A DNA stretch of 34,118 bases from a virus: positions 1 through 34,118 of IMG/VR virus record IMGVR_UViG_3300024520_002273; one strand, given 5' to 3'. Position numbers and translations under genes: made by a program. Below are positions 21,363 through 30,447 of this stretch, piece after piece (positions within the stretch are counted from its first letter, which is position 1; the number at the start of each line of letters is the position of its first letter). Below the pieces are notes generated by a model, which ran no database searches, had not been told where the DNA came from, and saw only the letters and a list, made by a program, of their open reading frames with translations.

Positions 21363-23490
21363 ACGTAATTTTCTGAACAAAGATACTGAAGACAGCATCG
21401 TACCTTTTGGAGCTAATCGTTGGTCTGATTATCTTTTCAGACTAACCCCAGTAGAACAAAAGTCAGATGGCGTTTGGTATAAAAGGGAAGACAAGTTTGC
21501 TCTCTTTGGAATTAACACTCTCAATGGTTCTAAATGCCGACAATTACTTTACCTTTTTGAATCTAGACCGCAAGGAGCTGATACCGTTATACACGGAACC
21601 AATGTCAATGCTTCTCCACAAACACCAATGACAGCCGCGATGGCTGAGCATTATGGTCTAAGGTGCATACAAGTCGCAGGAGGAACAAATTTTAATTCTA
21701 TTTCAAAGAAAGATTTACCGCGATTTGCCACTATGTTTGGGGCAGAGTATGACCTTTCTTGCCGTAGTGGTTTTAATGTGGGGGTTCAAAAGCGCGTAAG
21801 AACGATAATGAAAGATTTTGATAATTGCTTCACCATAGAAAGAGACATTACTTTAGACCACGCAAGAGCTGAAAACACAGCATCAAAAATTCTCTCCTTT
21901 CACGAGGTAGGGGCAAGACAAGTAAAAAATATACCTGACCATATAGAAGATTTGATCATACCTTTTGGTTCAGCCAATTCAGCAACCTCTATCATGTTGG
22001 GTTTATCTATGTATAAGCCGAAAAATGTCTGCCGCGTCCACTTAATTAATGTGGGAGTAGACAAGAGAGATTACATGTTTGAGAGGTTAGGTCTTATGGG
22101 CGCTGATGTTTCTGCGTATGACTACTTCTGGTATGACACTAAAATACCCTATAGCAAGCTCTTTAAGGGGGTACAGATAGATGATATGACGTTTCACCCA
22201 AGATATGAGGCAAAGGTGATTAACTATATGAGAGACAACTTGCCTGAGTTGATGAAAGACACGACCTTGTTTTGGAATATTGGCTCATACCCTGATATTA
22301 ATACTGTAGCTAAGAACCTCAATCTGAATGTCCCTAAAAAAGTTAAAGAATATACAGAGAAAACAAGCGCGTTAATCGGTTCATACAGCAAGCTCCACAA
22401 TGATAAAGAAATTAAACTCCTAAAATACGGTATGGATTTCCGAGAGCCGAAGTATCGCAGAGAAGTATTTTTGCGTCTTTATGAATTTCACCTAAAACAC
22501 AAGAGCCATCCTGGAGGCGTTTATTTTGCGTTCCCTTGGCTTACGAAAGAGTACGAATTGAACATAGACCAGAAACTTTGGCTAGCATTCATTAATGGCT
22601 GCTCACAAAATATTATAACCAGTTGGCATATATTCAATAAATTTCCAGAGCCAAAAGGCTTAAACTTGGATTTGGTAGATGATTGGTGGAATAAAACGCA
22701 GCACAAATTTAAGTCTGGTTCTGGATGGGACGCTGACAGGAGATATTTCAAAGTAGGGAAAACAGGCATGCCCAATTGTATGCGCTCGTATATAAAGCAA
22801 GTCAATAAATATGGTTCGCAAGAGAAGATGTTCAATGCTTTATGTGAAAAAAACGATCCTTATTTAAACTTTGGTGTTGTCTGGGACTTTGTTAGAGATA
22901 ATTTCCTTTCCTTTGGGAGATTATCCACGTTTTCATATTTGGAGTATTTAAAGATTCAAGGCGTAAACATAGATTGTAATAATCTTTTCATAGAGGATAT
23001 TAATGGCTCGCGTTCTCACCGCAATGGGATTTGCAAGGTGTTAGGTAGAGATGATTTAGATTGGTGGAAAACAAAGGTGGCCTATTCCCCAGAAATAATA
23101 CGTTGGTTGAAAGGGGAGGCTGTTAAGTTGTTAGATGAGGCAAAGGAGCGTTACCCGCACGAAGACGCAGGTTATTTCACCCTAGAATCTGCTCTGTGTA
23201 ATTACAAATCATGGCACAGACCTAATCGCCGATACCCAAATGTTTATATGGATATGTTTCACAACAGGATTAAATACGCTGAGAAAGAATGGGGACTTAA
23301 AGAGGGAGAAATATTTTGGAAAATGAGGACAGACTGTTTGCCCAAAGCGTTATTACTTGAGGAAAACCCAAAAGATTTAGGCTTGTGCCCAGAAAAGCAA
23401 AATCATTATTTATACACAGGTCAACCCGTCATGATGGATGGTGATTGGGAATGTTTTAATAATGACTATAATCGTTTGGTTAACTCATGA
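21352..23490 (+). CDS. Fusion of fold-type II PLP enzyme and aGPT-Pplase-like DNA hypermodification domain
   Basis: The 712-residue protein has two parts. Residues about 15-340 form a tryptophan-synthase-beta/ACC-deaminase-type PLP enzyme. It has YKREDKFALFG (43-53), NGSKCRQL with Schiff-base candidate Lys61, HGTNVNASP (81-89) and a phosphate loop, PFGSANSATS (204-213). Residues about 345-705 match the alpha-glutamyl/putrescinyl-thymine pyrophosphorylase (aGPT-Pplase) family: FAFPWLTKEYELN, FLSFGRLSTFSYLEYL and GSRSHRNGICKVLGRDDLDWW. That family joins amino acids or amines to phosphorylated hydroxymethyl bases in DNA; a PLP enzyme could then trim the adduct. The start is TTG after GGGGG. The fusion implies a coupled two-step reaction. 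Confidence 0.82.
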   Translation: MESKRNFLNKDTEDSIVPFGANRWSDYLFRLTPVEQKSDGVWYKREDKFALFGINTLNGSKCRQLLYLFESRPQGADTVIHGTNVNASPQTPMTAAMAEHYGLRCIQVAGGTNFNSISKKDLPRFATMFGAEYDLSCRSGFNVGVQKRVRTIMKDFDNCFTIERDITLDHARAENTASKILSFHEVGARQVKNIPDHIEDLIIPFGSANSATSIMLGLSMYKPKNVCRVHLINVGVDKRDYMFERLGLMGADVSAYDYFWYDTKIPYSKLFKGVQIDDMTFHPRYEAKVINYMRDNLPELMKDTTLFWNIGSYPDINTVAKNLNLNVPKKVKEYTEKTSALIGSYSKLHNDKEIKLLKYGMDFREPKYRREVFLRLYEFHLKHKSHPGGVYFAFPWLTKEYELNIDQKLWLAFINGCSQNIITSWHIFNKFPEPKGLNLDLVDDWWNKTQHKFKSGSGWDADRRYFKVGKTGMPNCMRSYIKQVNKYGSQEKMFNALCEKNDPYLNFGVVWDFVRDNFLSFGRLSTFSYLEYLKIQGVNIDCNNLFIEDINGSRSHRNGICKVLGRDDLDWWKTKVAYSPEIIRWLKGEAVKLLDEAKERYPHEDAGYFTLESALCNYKSWHRPNRRYPNVYMDMFHNRIKYAEKEWGLKEGEIFWKMRTDCLPKALLLEENPKDLGLCPEKQNHYLYTGQPVMMDGDWECFNNDYNRLVNS

Positions 23491-24017
23491 AATGTTTAGC
23501 GATAGGGGGTGAGCCCGCTACTGGGAAAACTACACTGATGCGAGAAGTGTTAAAAATGGTTAAACCCAGTAAAAAGTTTAAATATGGCTTGTTGAGAGGG
23601 TACATTGAACCTTTTGCAAATGTCAGCGTATTAGGTATTTATGAACACCAAGAGGTGTTTGCAGGAACTGATAAATTGTCAATGGCAGTTCAAAAAGACT
23701 TTGATAAATTTGTTCAACTTAAAACTAAAAATATTATTTTTGAGGGGGATAGGTTGTTTACAAAAAAAAACCTTTTATATTTAACAAAAAATTACGAGAC
23801 TAGAATAATCATTCTTAAAAATGAAAAGAAAATTATTGCTAGTAGGCACATAAACAGAGGGGACAATCAATCAGAGACGTTTAAAAAATCTAGGCACACT
23901 AAAATATCTAATATAATTTCTGAGCCAAATTTGAAACATATAGAATTTTATAAATTGAACGATATATCTGAATCAGAATCTTTGGCAGCGGAGATATACA
24001 ATTGGTTTTTTATATAA
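23487..24017 (+). CDS. P-loop kinase, hydroxymethylpyrimidine DNA kinase-like
   Basis: The 176-residue kinase has Walker A GGEPATGKTT (7-16), a middle motif EHQEVFAGTDKLSMAVQ (53-69), and Walker B NIIFEGDRL (82-90). The GTDKLSMAVQ motif is typical of the phage P-loop kinases that phosphorylate 5-hydroxymethyluracil (or similar) in DNA, activating it for substitution. The start overlaps the fusion gene's stop (ATGA). It completes the order oxygenase, transferase, kinase. Alternative roles as a nucleotide kinase are possible but less likely in this context. Confidence 0.82.
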   Translation: MKCLAIGGEPATGKTTLMREVLKMVKPSKKFKYGLLRGYIEPFANVSVLGIYEHQEVFAGTDKLSMAVQKDFDKFVQLKTKNIIFEGDRLFTKKNLLYLTKNYETRIIILKNEKKIIASRHINRGDNQSETFKKSRHTKISNIISEPNLKHIEFYKLNDISESESLAAEIYNWFFI

Positions 24018-24020
24018 AAT

Positions 24021-24062
24021 ATTCCAATAAAGGTTTATTTTTATTTATAAACAAGTTATAGT
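24021..24062 (+). promoter_or_regulatory. Early/replication promoter, shared class (copy C)
   Basis: The box ATTCCAATAAAGG (24021-24033) touches TTTATT (24034-24039), followed by a 17-bp spacer and TATAGT (24057-24062). The elements and spacing match the two - strand copies. The inverted repeat ATTAAG/CTTAAT (24069-24086) follows the -10. It drives the replication initiator and primase-helicase. Confidence 0.75.
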
Positions 24063-24116
24063 TTTAATATTAAGAATAATCTTAATCCAATTTTTAAATC
24101 ACCAAAAGGAGGATAA

Positions 24117-24755
24117 ATGTCTATAGAATGTTTAAATCAAGCCTTAAAGATAAAAGGCTTCACGCCAACCAAAAAGTTTATTTTAGTTTTGTTAGGGAAT
24201 TATTGTGATGAAAGGGGAAGTTGTTACCCTTCATATAGGCATATCGCTGATATAGTAGGTCTAAAGGACACAAAAGGCGTACAAAGGGCTATCAAAGAAT
24301 TTGAAGAATTAGGATATCTCAAAATACAAAGAAGGAGAACCCCAGACGGGAGTAATACAAGTAATAGATACCACTTATCTATCAGTGATGGCTCTCAAAC
24401 CCCGAGGGGTCTAGAAACCCCTCAGCTAACCGCCTCAGCACCCCTTAATACTAAAGAGAATACAAAAGAATATATATGTAAGGAATTTAAAACCTTTTGG
24501 TCAGTCTATCCAAGAAAAATTGGAAAGAAGATGGCTATGAAGATTTTTAATAAATTTGATGAAAAACACCACTCAAAAATATTATATGGTGCACAAAGAT
24601 TTGCAGAACAAAATATCCAAACAGATGAGAAGTTTATACCCCATGCTCAAACTTGGTTAAACCAAGAGAGATGGATGGATCATTTTGAAACTGATGAGAA
24701 TGGGTATGCAATAAAACCTAAAGAAGTAAAAACAATTAATAATTTAGCGGGGTAA
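24117..24755 (+). CDS. Replication initiator / O-like replisome organiser
   Basis: The 212-residue protein has an N-terminal winged-helix domain (about 15-90) with ERGSCYPSYRHIADIVGL and RAIKEFEELGYLKIQRR, the pattern of phage O and DnaD-like initiators. A low-complexity linker follows (about 90-125). The C-terminal domain has FWSVYPRKIGKKMAMKIF and FIPHAQTWLNQERW, widely found in phage replisome organisers. A strong AAGGAGG ribosome site precedes the ATG. The primase-helicase follows 3 bases later, so this protein probably recognises the origin and loads the helicase. No iteron array was noticed inside the gene. Confidence 0.82.
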   Translation: MSIECLNQALKIKGFTPTKKFILVLLGNYCDERGSCYPSYRHIADIVGLKDTKGVQRAIKEFEELGYLKIQRRRTPDGSNTSNRYHLSISDGSQTPRGLETPQLTASAPLNTKENTKEYICKEFKTFWSVYPRKIGKKMAMKIFNKFDEKHHSKILYGAQRFAEQNIQTDEKFIPHAQTWLNQERWMDHFETDENGYAIKPKEVKTINNLAG

Positions 24756-24758
24756 TCA

Positions 24759-26459
24759 ATGGAAAATAAAACACCACAAGAACACGGAATAAAATTAAGA
24801 ACCACAGAACATGGCTCACAAAAAATTAAGTGCCCTGAATGTCAACCGCCACACAAGCAATTAGATAATCCTTTAACTGTTACCATTAACGCAGAAGGCA
24901 CAGTCTGGTATTGTCATCATTGTGATTGGAGAGGGTCTTATTTTGATAACCCTAAATCTAGTTTTCCATTACCTAAAAAGACTTATACAAAACCGCCACC
25001 ACCTAAACAAAACAACACAGATGATATGTATTCCTTCTTTAAAGGTAGGGGGATAGAAAAAAAGGTAGTTGATAAGTTCAAAATATTTGATGAAAACAAA
25101 TGGTTTGGTTTTCAGTACTTTAATGAAAATAACGAATTAGAAAATATAAAATACAGAACAGTAGATAAAGGCTTTAGGCAAACATCAGGAGCAAAATCAA
25201 TACTTTATAACTACAACAATGTTCACAATAAAGAAACTGTTGTATTTGTAGAGGGAGAAATGGATGTATTAAGTTGCGAAATGGTTGGCTATCCTGCAAC
25301 TACATTACCAAATGGAGCACCCAAAGAAGCCAAGTTCAACAAGAATGATGCAAGATTTACTGCTCTAACTAATTGTCCGCTCAAAGCAAAAAAGATTATT
25401 ATATTTACTGATACAGATACTTCTGGCAGAGCCTTACATAAAGAGTTGTTGCATAGATTTGGTAAAGACGTAGCTTGGTTTGTGAGACTTCCTGAAGATT
25501 GCAAAGATGCTAATGATGTTTTAATGAAACACGGGAAGGTAGAATTACAAAATATAATTAACAAAGCAGAACCTTACCCTATAGATGGTTTATATACTGC
25601 TAACGACTACCACGGACAGTTACATGATTTATATGAGGGTAACTATGAAAAGCCTTTAGACGTCGGTATACAAGGGTTAGATGATATCTACAAGATAATG
25701 CCTTCCACCTTTCATACAATCACAGGTATACCTAATCATGGGAAGTCATTGTTCCTTGACCAAATACTTTTAACTTTAGCAAAAAACCACGATTGGAAGT
25801 TTGCGGTGTTTTCTCCCGAACACAGCACACAGTTCCATATAAGAAGAATGGCACAGATGTATATTCACAAAGGATTTGATGAAGGGTTAAATAACAGAAT
25901 GTCCGTTACAGAATTAAACGAAGCAATAGAGTTTATACACAACCATTTCTACTTTATAGAAACAAGGGAAAGTGTGCCTTCTATAGATTTAATACATAGC
26001 ATAGTTAAATCAAGCATCTTTAAGCATGGAATAAATGGCTTTGTTATAGACCCCTTTAATGAAGTAAGTGCTAAACGTGCAGGTAACGCTAGAGAAGATG
26101 AACATATAAGAGACTTCATATCCTTATGTAAACGATTCAGCCGTATATACGAGATTGTTACATGGGTGGTTGCACATCCTACAAAACTTCAAAAGGGAAC
26201 GGATGGCTCTTACGCACCACCTACTGCTTATGATATTAGTGGGGCAGCTCATTGGCACAACATGTCAGACGTGGTTATAACAGTGCACAGAGACTTTGAC
26301 ACCAACACTACAAGAGTAATAACAAGGAAAATAAGGGAACAAGACTTATACGGAAAGATAGGGGAAGCTAAGTTTGTATATAATTTTAATGACCATTGTT
26401 TTAAGCCAGAAATCATATCAACAATAAGTGATTGGAATGATATAGCTTTCAATAAATAA
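24759..26459 (+). CDS. Bifunctional primase-helicase (T7 gp4/Twinkle-like)
   Basis: The 566-residue protein has an N-terminal zinc-binding domain with C-x-x-C pairs at Cys25/Cys28 and Cys52/Cys55. A TOPRIM domain follows with VVFVEGEMDVLS (Glu165) and FTDTDTSG (Asp218, Asp220). A DnaB-type helicase domain follows with Walker A GIPNHGKS (323-330), an SPEH segment, and a Walker B-like GFVIDPFNEV. This is the architecture of T7 gp4, which primes and unwinds at the fork. No phage DNA polymerase is seen in the window. Confidence 0.92.
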   Translation: MENKTPQEHGIKLRTTEHGSQKIKCPECQPPHKQLDNPLTVTINAEGTVWYCHHCDWRGSYFDNPKSSFPLPKKTYTKPPPPKQNNTDDMYSFFKGRGIEKKVVDKFKIFDENKWFGFQYFNENNELENIKYRTVDKGFRQTSGAKSILYNYNNVHNKETVVFVEGEMDVLSCEMVGYPATTLPNGAPKEAKFNKNDARFTALTNCPLKAKKIIIFTDTDTSGRALHKELLHRFGKDVAWFVRLPEDCKDANDVLMKHGKVELQNIINKAEPYPIDGLYTANDYHGQLHDLYEGNYEKPLDVGIQGLDDIYKIMPSTFHTITGIPNHGKSLFLDQILLTLAKNHDWKFAVFSPEHSTQFHIRRMAQMYIHKGFDEGLNNRMSVTELNEAIEFIHNHFYFIETRESVPSIDLIHSIVKSSIFKHGINGFVIDPFNEVSAKRAGNAREDEHIRDFISLCKRFSRIYEIVTWVVAHPTKLQKGTDGSYAPPTAYDISGAAHWHNMSDVVITVHRDFDTNTTRVITRKIREQDLYGKIGEAKFVYNFNDHCFKPEIISTISDWNDIAFNK

Positions 26460-26466
26460 GTCTTAA

Positions 26467-26495
26467 TTGTTCCTTTTTGGAATCTTATGTATTAT
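26467..26495 (+). promoter_or_regulatory. Promoter of the packaging/head operon with internal palindrome
   Basis: TTGTTC (26467-26472), a 17-bp spacer and TATTAT (26490-26495) form a plausible sigma70-type promoter 25 bases before the small terminase. The perfect palindrome TTCC-TTTTT-GGAA (26470-26482) covers the -35 and the start of the spacer, a position suited to repression. It resembles the operator at 19585-19597 (10 of 13 bases). Confidence 0.6.
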
Positions 26496-26519
26496 CATCT
26501 TGGGAAAGATTGAGAATAT

Positions 26520-27086
26520 ATGAGTAAAAAATCTACAACAAACAAACTTACCACAGATTTAAAACTGGAAATACGCAACCTTTATGTGCAAGGAATAAGT
26601 AATGAAGAAGGCACAAGAAAAACATATACACTTGATGAACTGTATAAAAAGCACAACGTAGCTAAATCAACACTTTACAGGGTTTCACAAAAAGAAAATT
26701 GGAAGGTTGAAAGAGAACAATTCCAACAAAGATATTTAGCAGATTTAGATGTAGAAAGGACAAGGAATCTAACAGAAGAATCAAAGAAGTTTGACTTAAA
26801 CAGTCTCAATTTAGCCAAAGCACTTATGGCAACAGTAGGTCAGAATATTAGAACGAATACTGAAAACATAAATAATGGAGCAAAGAATTTCCTTCCTCAT
26901 CAATTAAACGCCCTTGCAGGTGCAGCTTTATCATCACAAAGATTGGCTAAACTAGCATTAGGCGAAAACACTGAGAACGTAAACATAAATGCAAACATAC
27001 ACGACGAAGCCTTCAGAGAAGCTATGGAATTGCTTGACACAGTTGCAGACGGACGCAGAGAAAGCAACAATAAGCCTATACACTGA
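26520..27086 (+). CDS. terS: Terminase small subunit
   Basis: The 188-residue protein begins with a helix-turn-helix region (about 10-60) with YTLDELYKKHNVAKSTLYRVSQKENW, typical of small terminase subunits that bind the packaging site. A central helical oligomerisation part (about 75-150) follows, then an acidic C-terminus. The 3' end overlaps the large-subunit frame. The call rests on the HTH pattern and the immediately following large terminase. Confidence 0.8.
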   Translation: MSKKSTTNKLTTDLKLEIRNLYVQGISNEEGTRKTYTLDELYKKHNVAKSTLYRVSQKENWKVEREQFQQRYLADLDVERTRNLTEESKKFDLNSLNLAKALMATVGQNIRTNTENINNGAKNFLPHQLNALAGAALSSQRLAKLALGENTENVNINANIHDEAFREAMELLDTVADGRRESNNKPIH

Positions 27087-28293
27087 TTGGCTCAAGACAG
27101 CTAGACTTAAACAGCTACAGCCAAAAGAAAGCCATTACATCTGGTTAATTCTTGCAGGCAGAGGTTGGGGCAAGACAAGAACTGGCGCACAAGATATTGC
27201 CCTGTATGCTTTACGAAATCCTAATACAATTTGTGCAGTTGTAGCACCAACGTCTGGAGATTTAAGGAGAGTTTGTTTTGGCGGACCTAGCGGTTTAGTA
27301 GAGATAATACCTAAAGAATGTTTGTCAGAGCAAAAGGATATGAAAGGCTATTCATCAAGTATGTCTGAAATACGATTACATAATGGTTCTAAAATAATAG
27401 GTTATTCAGCATCAGAACCAGAAAGATTAAGAGGACCCCAGTTTCATAGAGCATGGGCTGATGAGTTGGCAGCTTGGAGATACCCTGAAACGTTTGATCA
27501 GTTAATGTTTTCATTAAGATTAGGAGATAACCCTCAATGTGTGATAACCACCACACCCAAGCCAACAAAGATAATTAAAGAACTGGTATTGAGAAAAGAT
27601 GTACAGGTAACATCAGGCAGCACGTTTGAGAATGAAGAAAACTTAGCAGACACCGCATTGGCTATGCTTAGAGAAAGATACGAAGGCACGGCTATGGGTA
27701 GGCAAGAGTTGTATGCAGAAATTATAGAGGATATAGAAGGTGCTTTGTGGACAAATAAAATGATTGAAGGCATGAGAATCACTGATGATACGGAAACAAC
27801 CTTAAAACAAATAATAGTAGCGATAGACCCTGCTGTAACCGCTAACGAGAATTCAGATGAAACAGGAATTGTTGTAGTAGGCAAAGATTACAACGAAAGA
27901 TATTATGTTTTAGAAGATGTATCTGGCAAGTATTCTCCCGACCAATGGGGAAGAAAAGCTATAGATTGCTATTATGAATGGCAAGCTGATAGAATAGTAG
28001 CAGAAGTAAATAATGGTGGTGACTTAGTAGAAAGATTGTTGAGAAGTATAGATAACAATGTTCCTTACAGGTCAGTGAGGGCAACAAGAGGTAAGCTCAC
28101 AAGAGCAGAACCTATATCTGCCCTTTATGAACAGAAGCGAGTTCACCATGTTGGATATTTTGCTGAATTAGAATCGCAGATGTGTTCTTATACTGGCGAA
28201 ACGAGACCTTCCCCTGACAGATTGGATGCTTTAGTATGGGGTCTAACCGAACTAAGCAGATCAAGAGGAGAAGTTAACTGGAGAATAAGCTAA
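26989..28293 (+). CDS. terL: Terminase large subunit
   Basis: TerL is the ATP-driven packaging motor and headful or site nuclease. The 434-residue frame has Walker A LAGRGWGKTRTGA (about 55-67), Walker B WADELA with Asp158/Glu159, and a coupling motif, VITTTPKP. An RNase H-like nuclease domain follows, starting VAIDPAV (Asp280). ATG 26989 overlaps the small subunit by 98 bases and lacks a clear ribosome site; TTG at 27034 or 27043 would still leave a usual N-terminus before Walker A, so the start is uncertain. Confidence 0.93.
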   Translation: MQTYTTKPSEKLWNCLTQLQTDAEKATISLYTDWLKTARLKQLQPKESHYIWLILAGRGWGKTRTGAQDIALYALRNPNTICAVVAPTSGDLRRVCFGGPSGLVEIIPKECLSEQKDMKGYSSSMSEIRLHNGSKIIGYSASEPERLRGPQFHRAWADELAAWRYPETFDQLMFSLRLGDNPQCVITTTPKPTKIIKELVLRKDVQVTSGSTFENEENLADTALAMLRERYEGTAMGRQELYAEIIEDIEGALWTNKMIEGMRITDDTETTLKQIIVAIDPAVTANENSDETGIVVVGKDYNERYYVLEDVSGKYSPDQWGRKAIDCYYEWQADRIVAEVNNGGDLVERLLRSIDNNVPYRSVRATRGKLTRAEPISALYEQKRVHHVGYFAELESQMCSYTGETRPSPDRLDALVWGLTELSRSRGEVNWRIS

Positions 28294-29639
28294 TGGCAAT
28301 GAGAGACAACATAAAAAATCTTTTTAACGGCAGACCTAAAACGCAATCAAAGGCTATAGGGAACATGGTCAGTTATTTTGGTGTCAACACAAGCGGTAAG
28401 CAGTACGACTATAAAGACTTAGCTGAAGAAGGCTATATGAAGAACAGTATTGTTTATAGGTGTGTTAATGAGATATCACATGGAGCAAGTGCAGTTCCAT
28501 ATATGCTCAAGTCAGGCGATACAGTAATAGAGCAACATCCACTTCTGTCATTAATAGACAGACCCAATCCTTTGCAATCACATAGTGAGTTTTTTAATGC
28601 GTTGTTTGGTTATCTATTATTAAGCGGTAACGCATACATTTTGAAAGTGGGTTCTGATTTAGGCAAACCCAAAGAGCTGCATTTGTTAAGACCAGACAGA
28701 ATGGTAGTCAAAGGGGGGAGTAAGCCAATACCCGATAGATACGATTACGTTATTAATGGCAAAGTACAAGCAAGTTACGATGTTGATGACACAACTGGCT
28801 ATAGTGAAGTCAAACACATTAAGCTATGGAATCCATTAGATGATTACTGTGGATTATCTCCAATGGCTGCTGCTGCCCTTGAGATAGACCAACACAACAT
28901 GGCAAGCAAACACAATGTTAATCTGCTAGAGAACGGAGCAAGACCAAGTGGTGCTGTGGTGTATAAGCCTAAAGATGATGGTGGTTTTGCGGTCAACCTA
29001 AGTGAATCACAAAGACAACAACTCATTACAGACCTCAATAACAGATTTACTGGTACTGCTAATGCAGGTAGACCCATGTTACTAGAAGGAGACTTTGACT
29101 GGAAAGAAATGGGATTGTCTCCTAAAGACATGGATTTTTTAAACCTCAAGCACATGGCAACAACCGATATAGCATTATGTTTTGGAGTTCCCAGTCAGTT
29201 AGTGGGTGTACCCGATGCACAGACTTATGCCAATGTAGCTGAAGCTAGACTGGCTTTATATGAAGAAACAATTATTCCTCATCTTAGAAAGATAGAGTCT
29301 GATATTAATGAGTGGTTAGTTCCCATGTTTGGAGAGAACTTAACCTTTGAATATGACATAGACAAGATACCTGCCTTATCTGAGCGCAGAAGAAAGATAT
29401 ACGAGAATGTCACAAGTGCAGTAAGGGAAGGCATCATGACTCGCAATGAAGCAAGAGAGTTAATAGGTCTGTCCCCTATAGACGGTGCAGATGAATTGTA
29501 TATATCTGCTAACCTATTCCCAATAGGTGAGGAGCCAACACCCGTACCTAATAATCCTATTTCAGATGATGAGCTAGATGACTTTGATATAGAGGAAGAA
29601 TTACCAGAAGGAGATGAAGCTGTAGATGCCCCTACTTAG
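28293..29639 (+). CDS. Portal protein, HK97 family
   Basis: The 448-residue protein has portal hallmarks: an N-terminal YRCVNEISHGASAVPY, HPLLSLIDRPNP, FFNALFGYLLLSGNAYI, LLRPDRM, and the GVPSQLVGVPDAQTYANVAEA segment. The dodecameric portal is the DNA channel at the packaging vertex. The length fits HK97-type portals. The acidic C-terminal tail (about 420-448) overlaps the next gene by 14 bases. The start overlaps the terminase stop (TAATG). Confidence 0.93.
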   Translation: MAMRDNIKNLFNGRPKTQSKAIGNMVSYFGVNTSGKQYDYKDLAEEGYMKNSIVYRCVNEISHGASAVPYMLKSGDTVIEQHPLLSLIDRPNPLQSHSEFFNALFGYLLLSGNAYILKVGSDLGKPKELHLLRPDRMVVKGGSKPIPDRYDYVINGKVQASYDVDDTTGYSEVKHIKLWNPLDDYCGLSPMAAAALEIDQHNMASKHNVNLLENGARPSGAVVYKPKDDGGFAVNLSESQRQQLITDLNNRFTGTANAGRPMLLEGDFDWKEMGLSPKDMDFLNLKHMATTDIALCFGVPSQLVGVPDAQTYANVAEARLALYEETIIPHLRKIESDINEWLVPMFGENLTFEYDIDKIPALSERRRKIYENVTSAVREGIMTRNEARELIGLSPIDGADELYISANLFPIGEEPTPVPNNPISDDELDDFDIEEELPEGDEAVDAPT

Positions 29640-30447
29640 AAAAGAGTTCAGGAATATAAGGCGTGGCAGAGTAAGTGCTAGAGCAGAGATACGGAAACAA
29701 CAAGTCTTAAGAAACAATCTAGAAAAATTAGCTTATAGAAGGTTAAACACTTTATTTAGAAAGTTTGTAAGGACAAGAGCTTATCTATACAAAGAGTTTG
29801 GTGTGTATGATGCAAACCAATCAAGAATAGATTTAGATGAAGAATTAATCCCTACAATGACAAGACATTACAGGAGAGTGTTCAAAGCTATTTTTGCTAA
29901 TGCCAATGAACTTTATGATAAAGGCACTAAAGATGATGAAATCTTTATCATGGGCAGAAGCGTGGACTTTGAAAGATTGGTAGAAAGTTATTTTGCAGGC
30001 AGGGCATTAACACTTAGTGGTATATCAACTCGTATGGCGAACCGAATAGATAGAATTATAAGAGATGGGCGAGCAGACAATTTAACATTGGCACAAATAT
30101 CTAAGTCCATATCAGATAAAGTAATGCCAATAACCAGAGCAAGGGCAGCCACCATAGCAAGAACTGAAACTCACAACGCTGCAAGTTTTGCCAATCATTC
30201 TTATCATGGAACAGTTGCAGATGACTTGGGAATGGAGATGGTTAAGCAGTGGGTATCTACAAACGACCTAAGAACAAGGTCGGCTCATTCATCTGCTAAT
30301 GGACAACAAAGACCGATGAATGAAGATTTTTTAATAGGGGGTACTCCTATGGGTTACGCAGGTGATCCTAAAGGTGGTGCTAAGAATGTAATAAATTGTA
30401 GGTGTGTGATTATTTACACTGATGCACAAGATGTTGTGTCTAATTAA
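29626..30447 (+). CDS. Mu gpF-like head morphogenesis protein
   Basis: The 273-residue protein has a long basic helical N-terminus. It then carries the Mu gpF/SPP1 gp7-type domain: ITRARAATIARTETHNAASFANHSYH (about 166-191), WVSTNDLRTRSAHSSANGQ with the conserved RxxH, and a terminal GGAKNVINCRCVIIY. These proteins are minor head components near the portal. The gene is placed between portal and prohead protease, as in many HK97-like phages. A His/Cys set near the C-terminus may bind metal. Confidence 0.88.
   Translation: MPLLRKEFRNIRRGRVSARAEIRKQQVLRNNLEKLAYRRLNTLFRKFVRTRAYLYKEFGVYDANQSRIDLDEELIPTMTRHYRRVFKAIFANANELYDKGTKDDEIFIMGRSVDFERLVESYFAGRALTLSGISTRMANRIDRIIRDGRADNLTLAQISKSISDKVMPITRARAATIARTETHNAASFANHSYHGTVADDLGMEMVKQWVSTNDLRTRSAHSSANGQQRPMNEDFLIGGTPMGYAGDPKGGAKNVINCRCVIIYTDAQDVVSN

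Noticed and set aside
24018-24116. AT-rich gap as a replication origin with iterons
   Set aside because: No repeated iteron-type units were found; the sequence is explained by the shared-class promoter and its leader.
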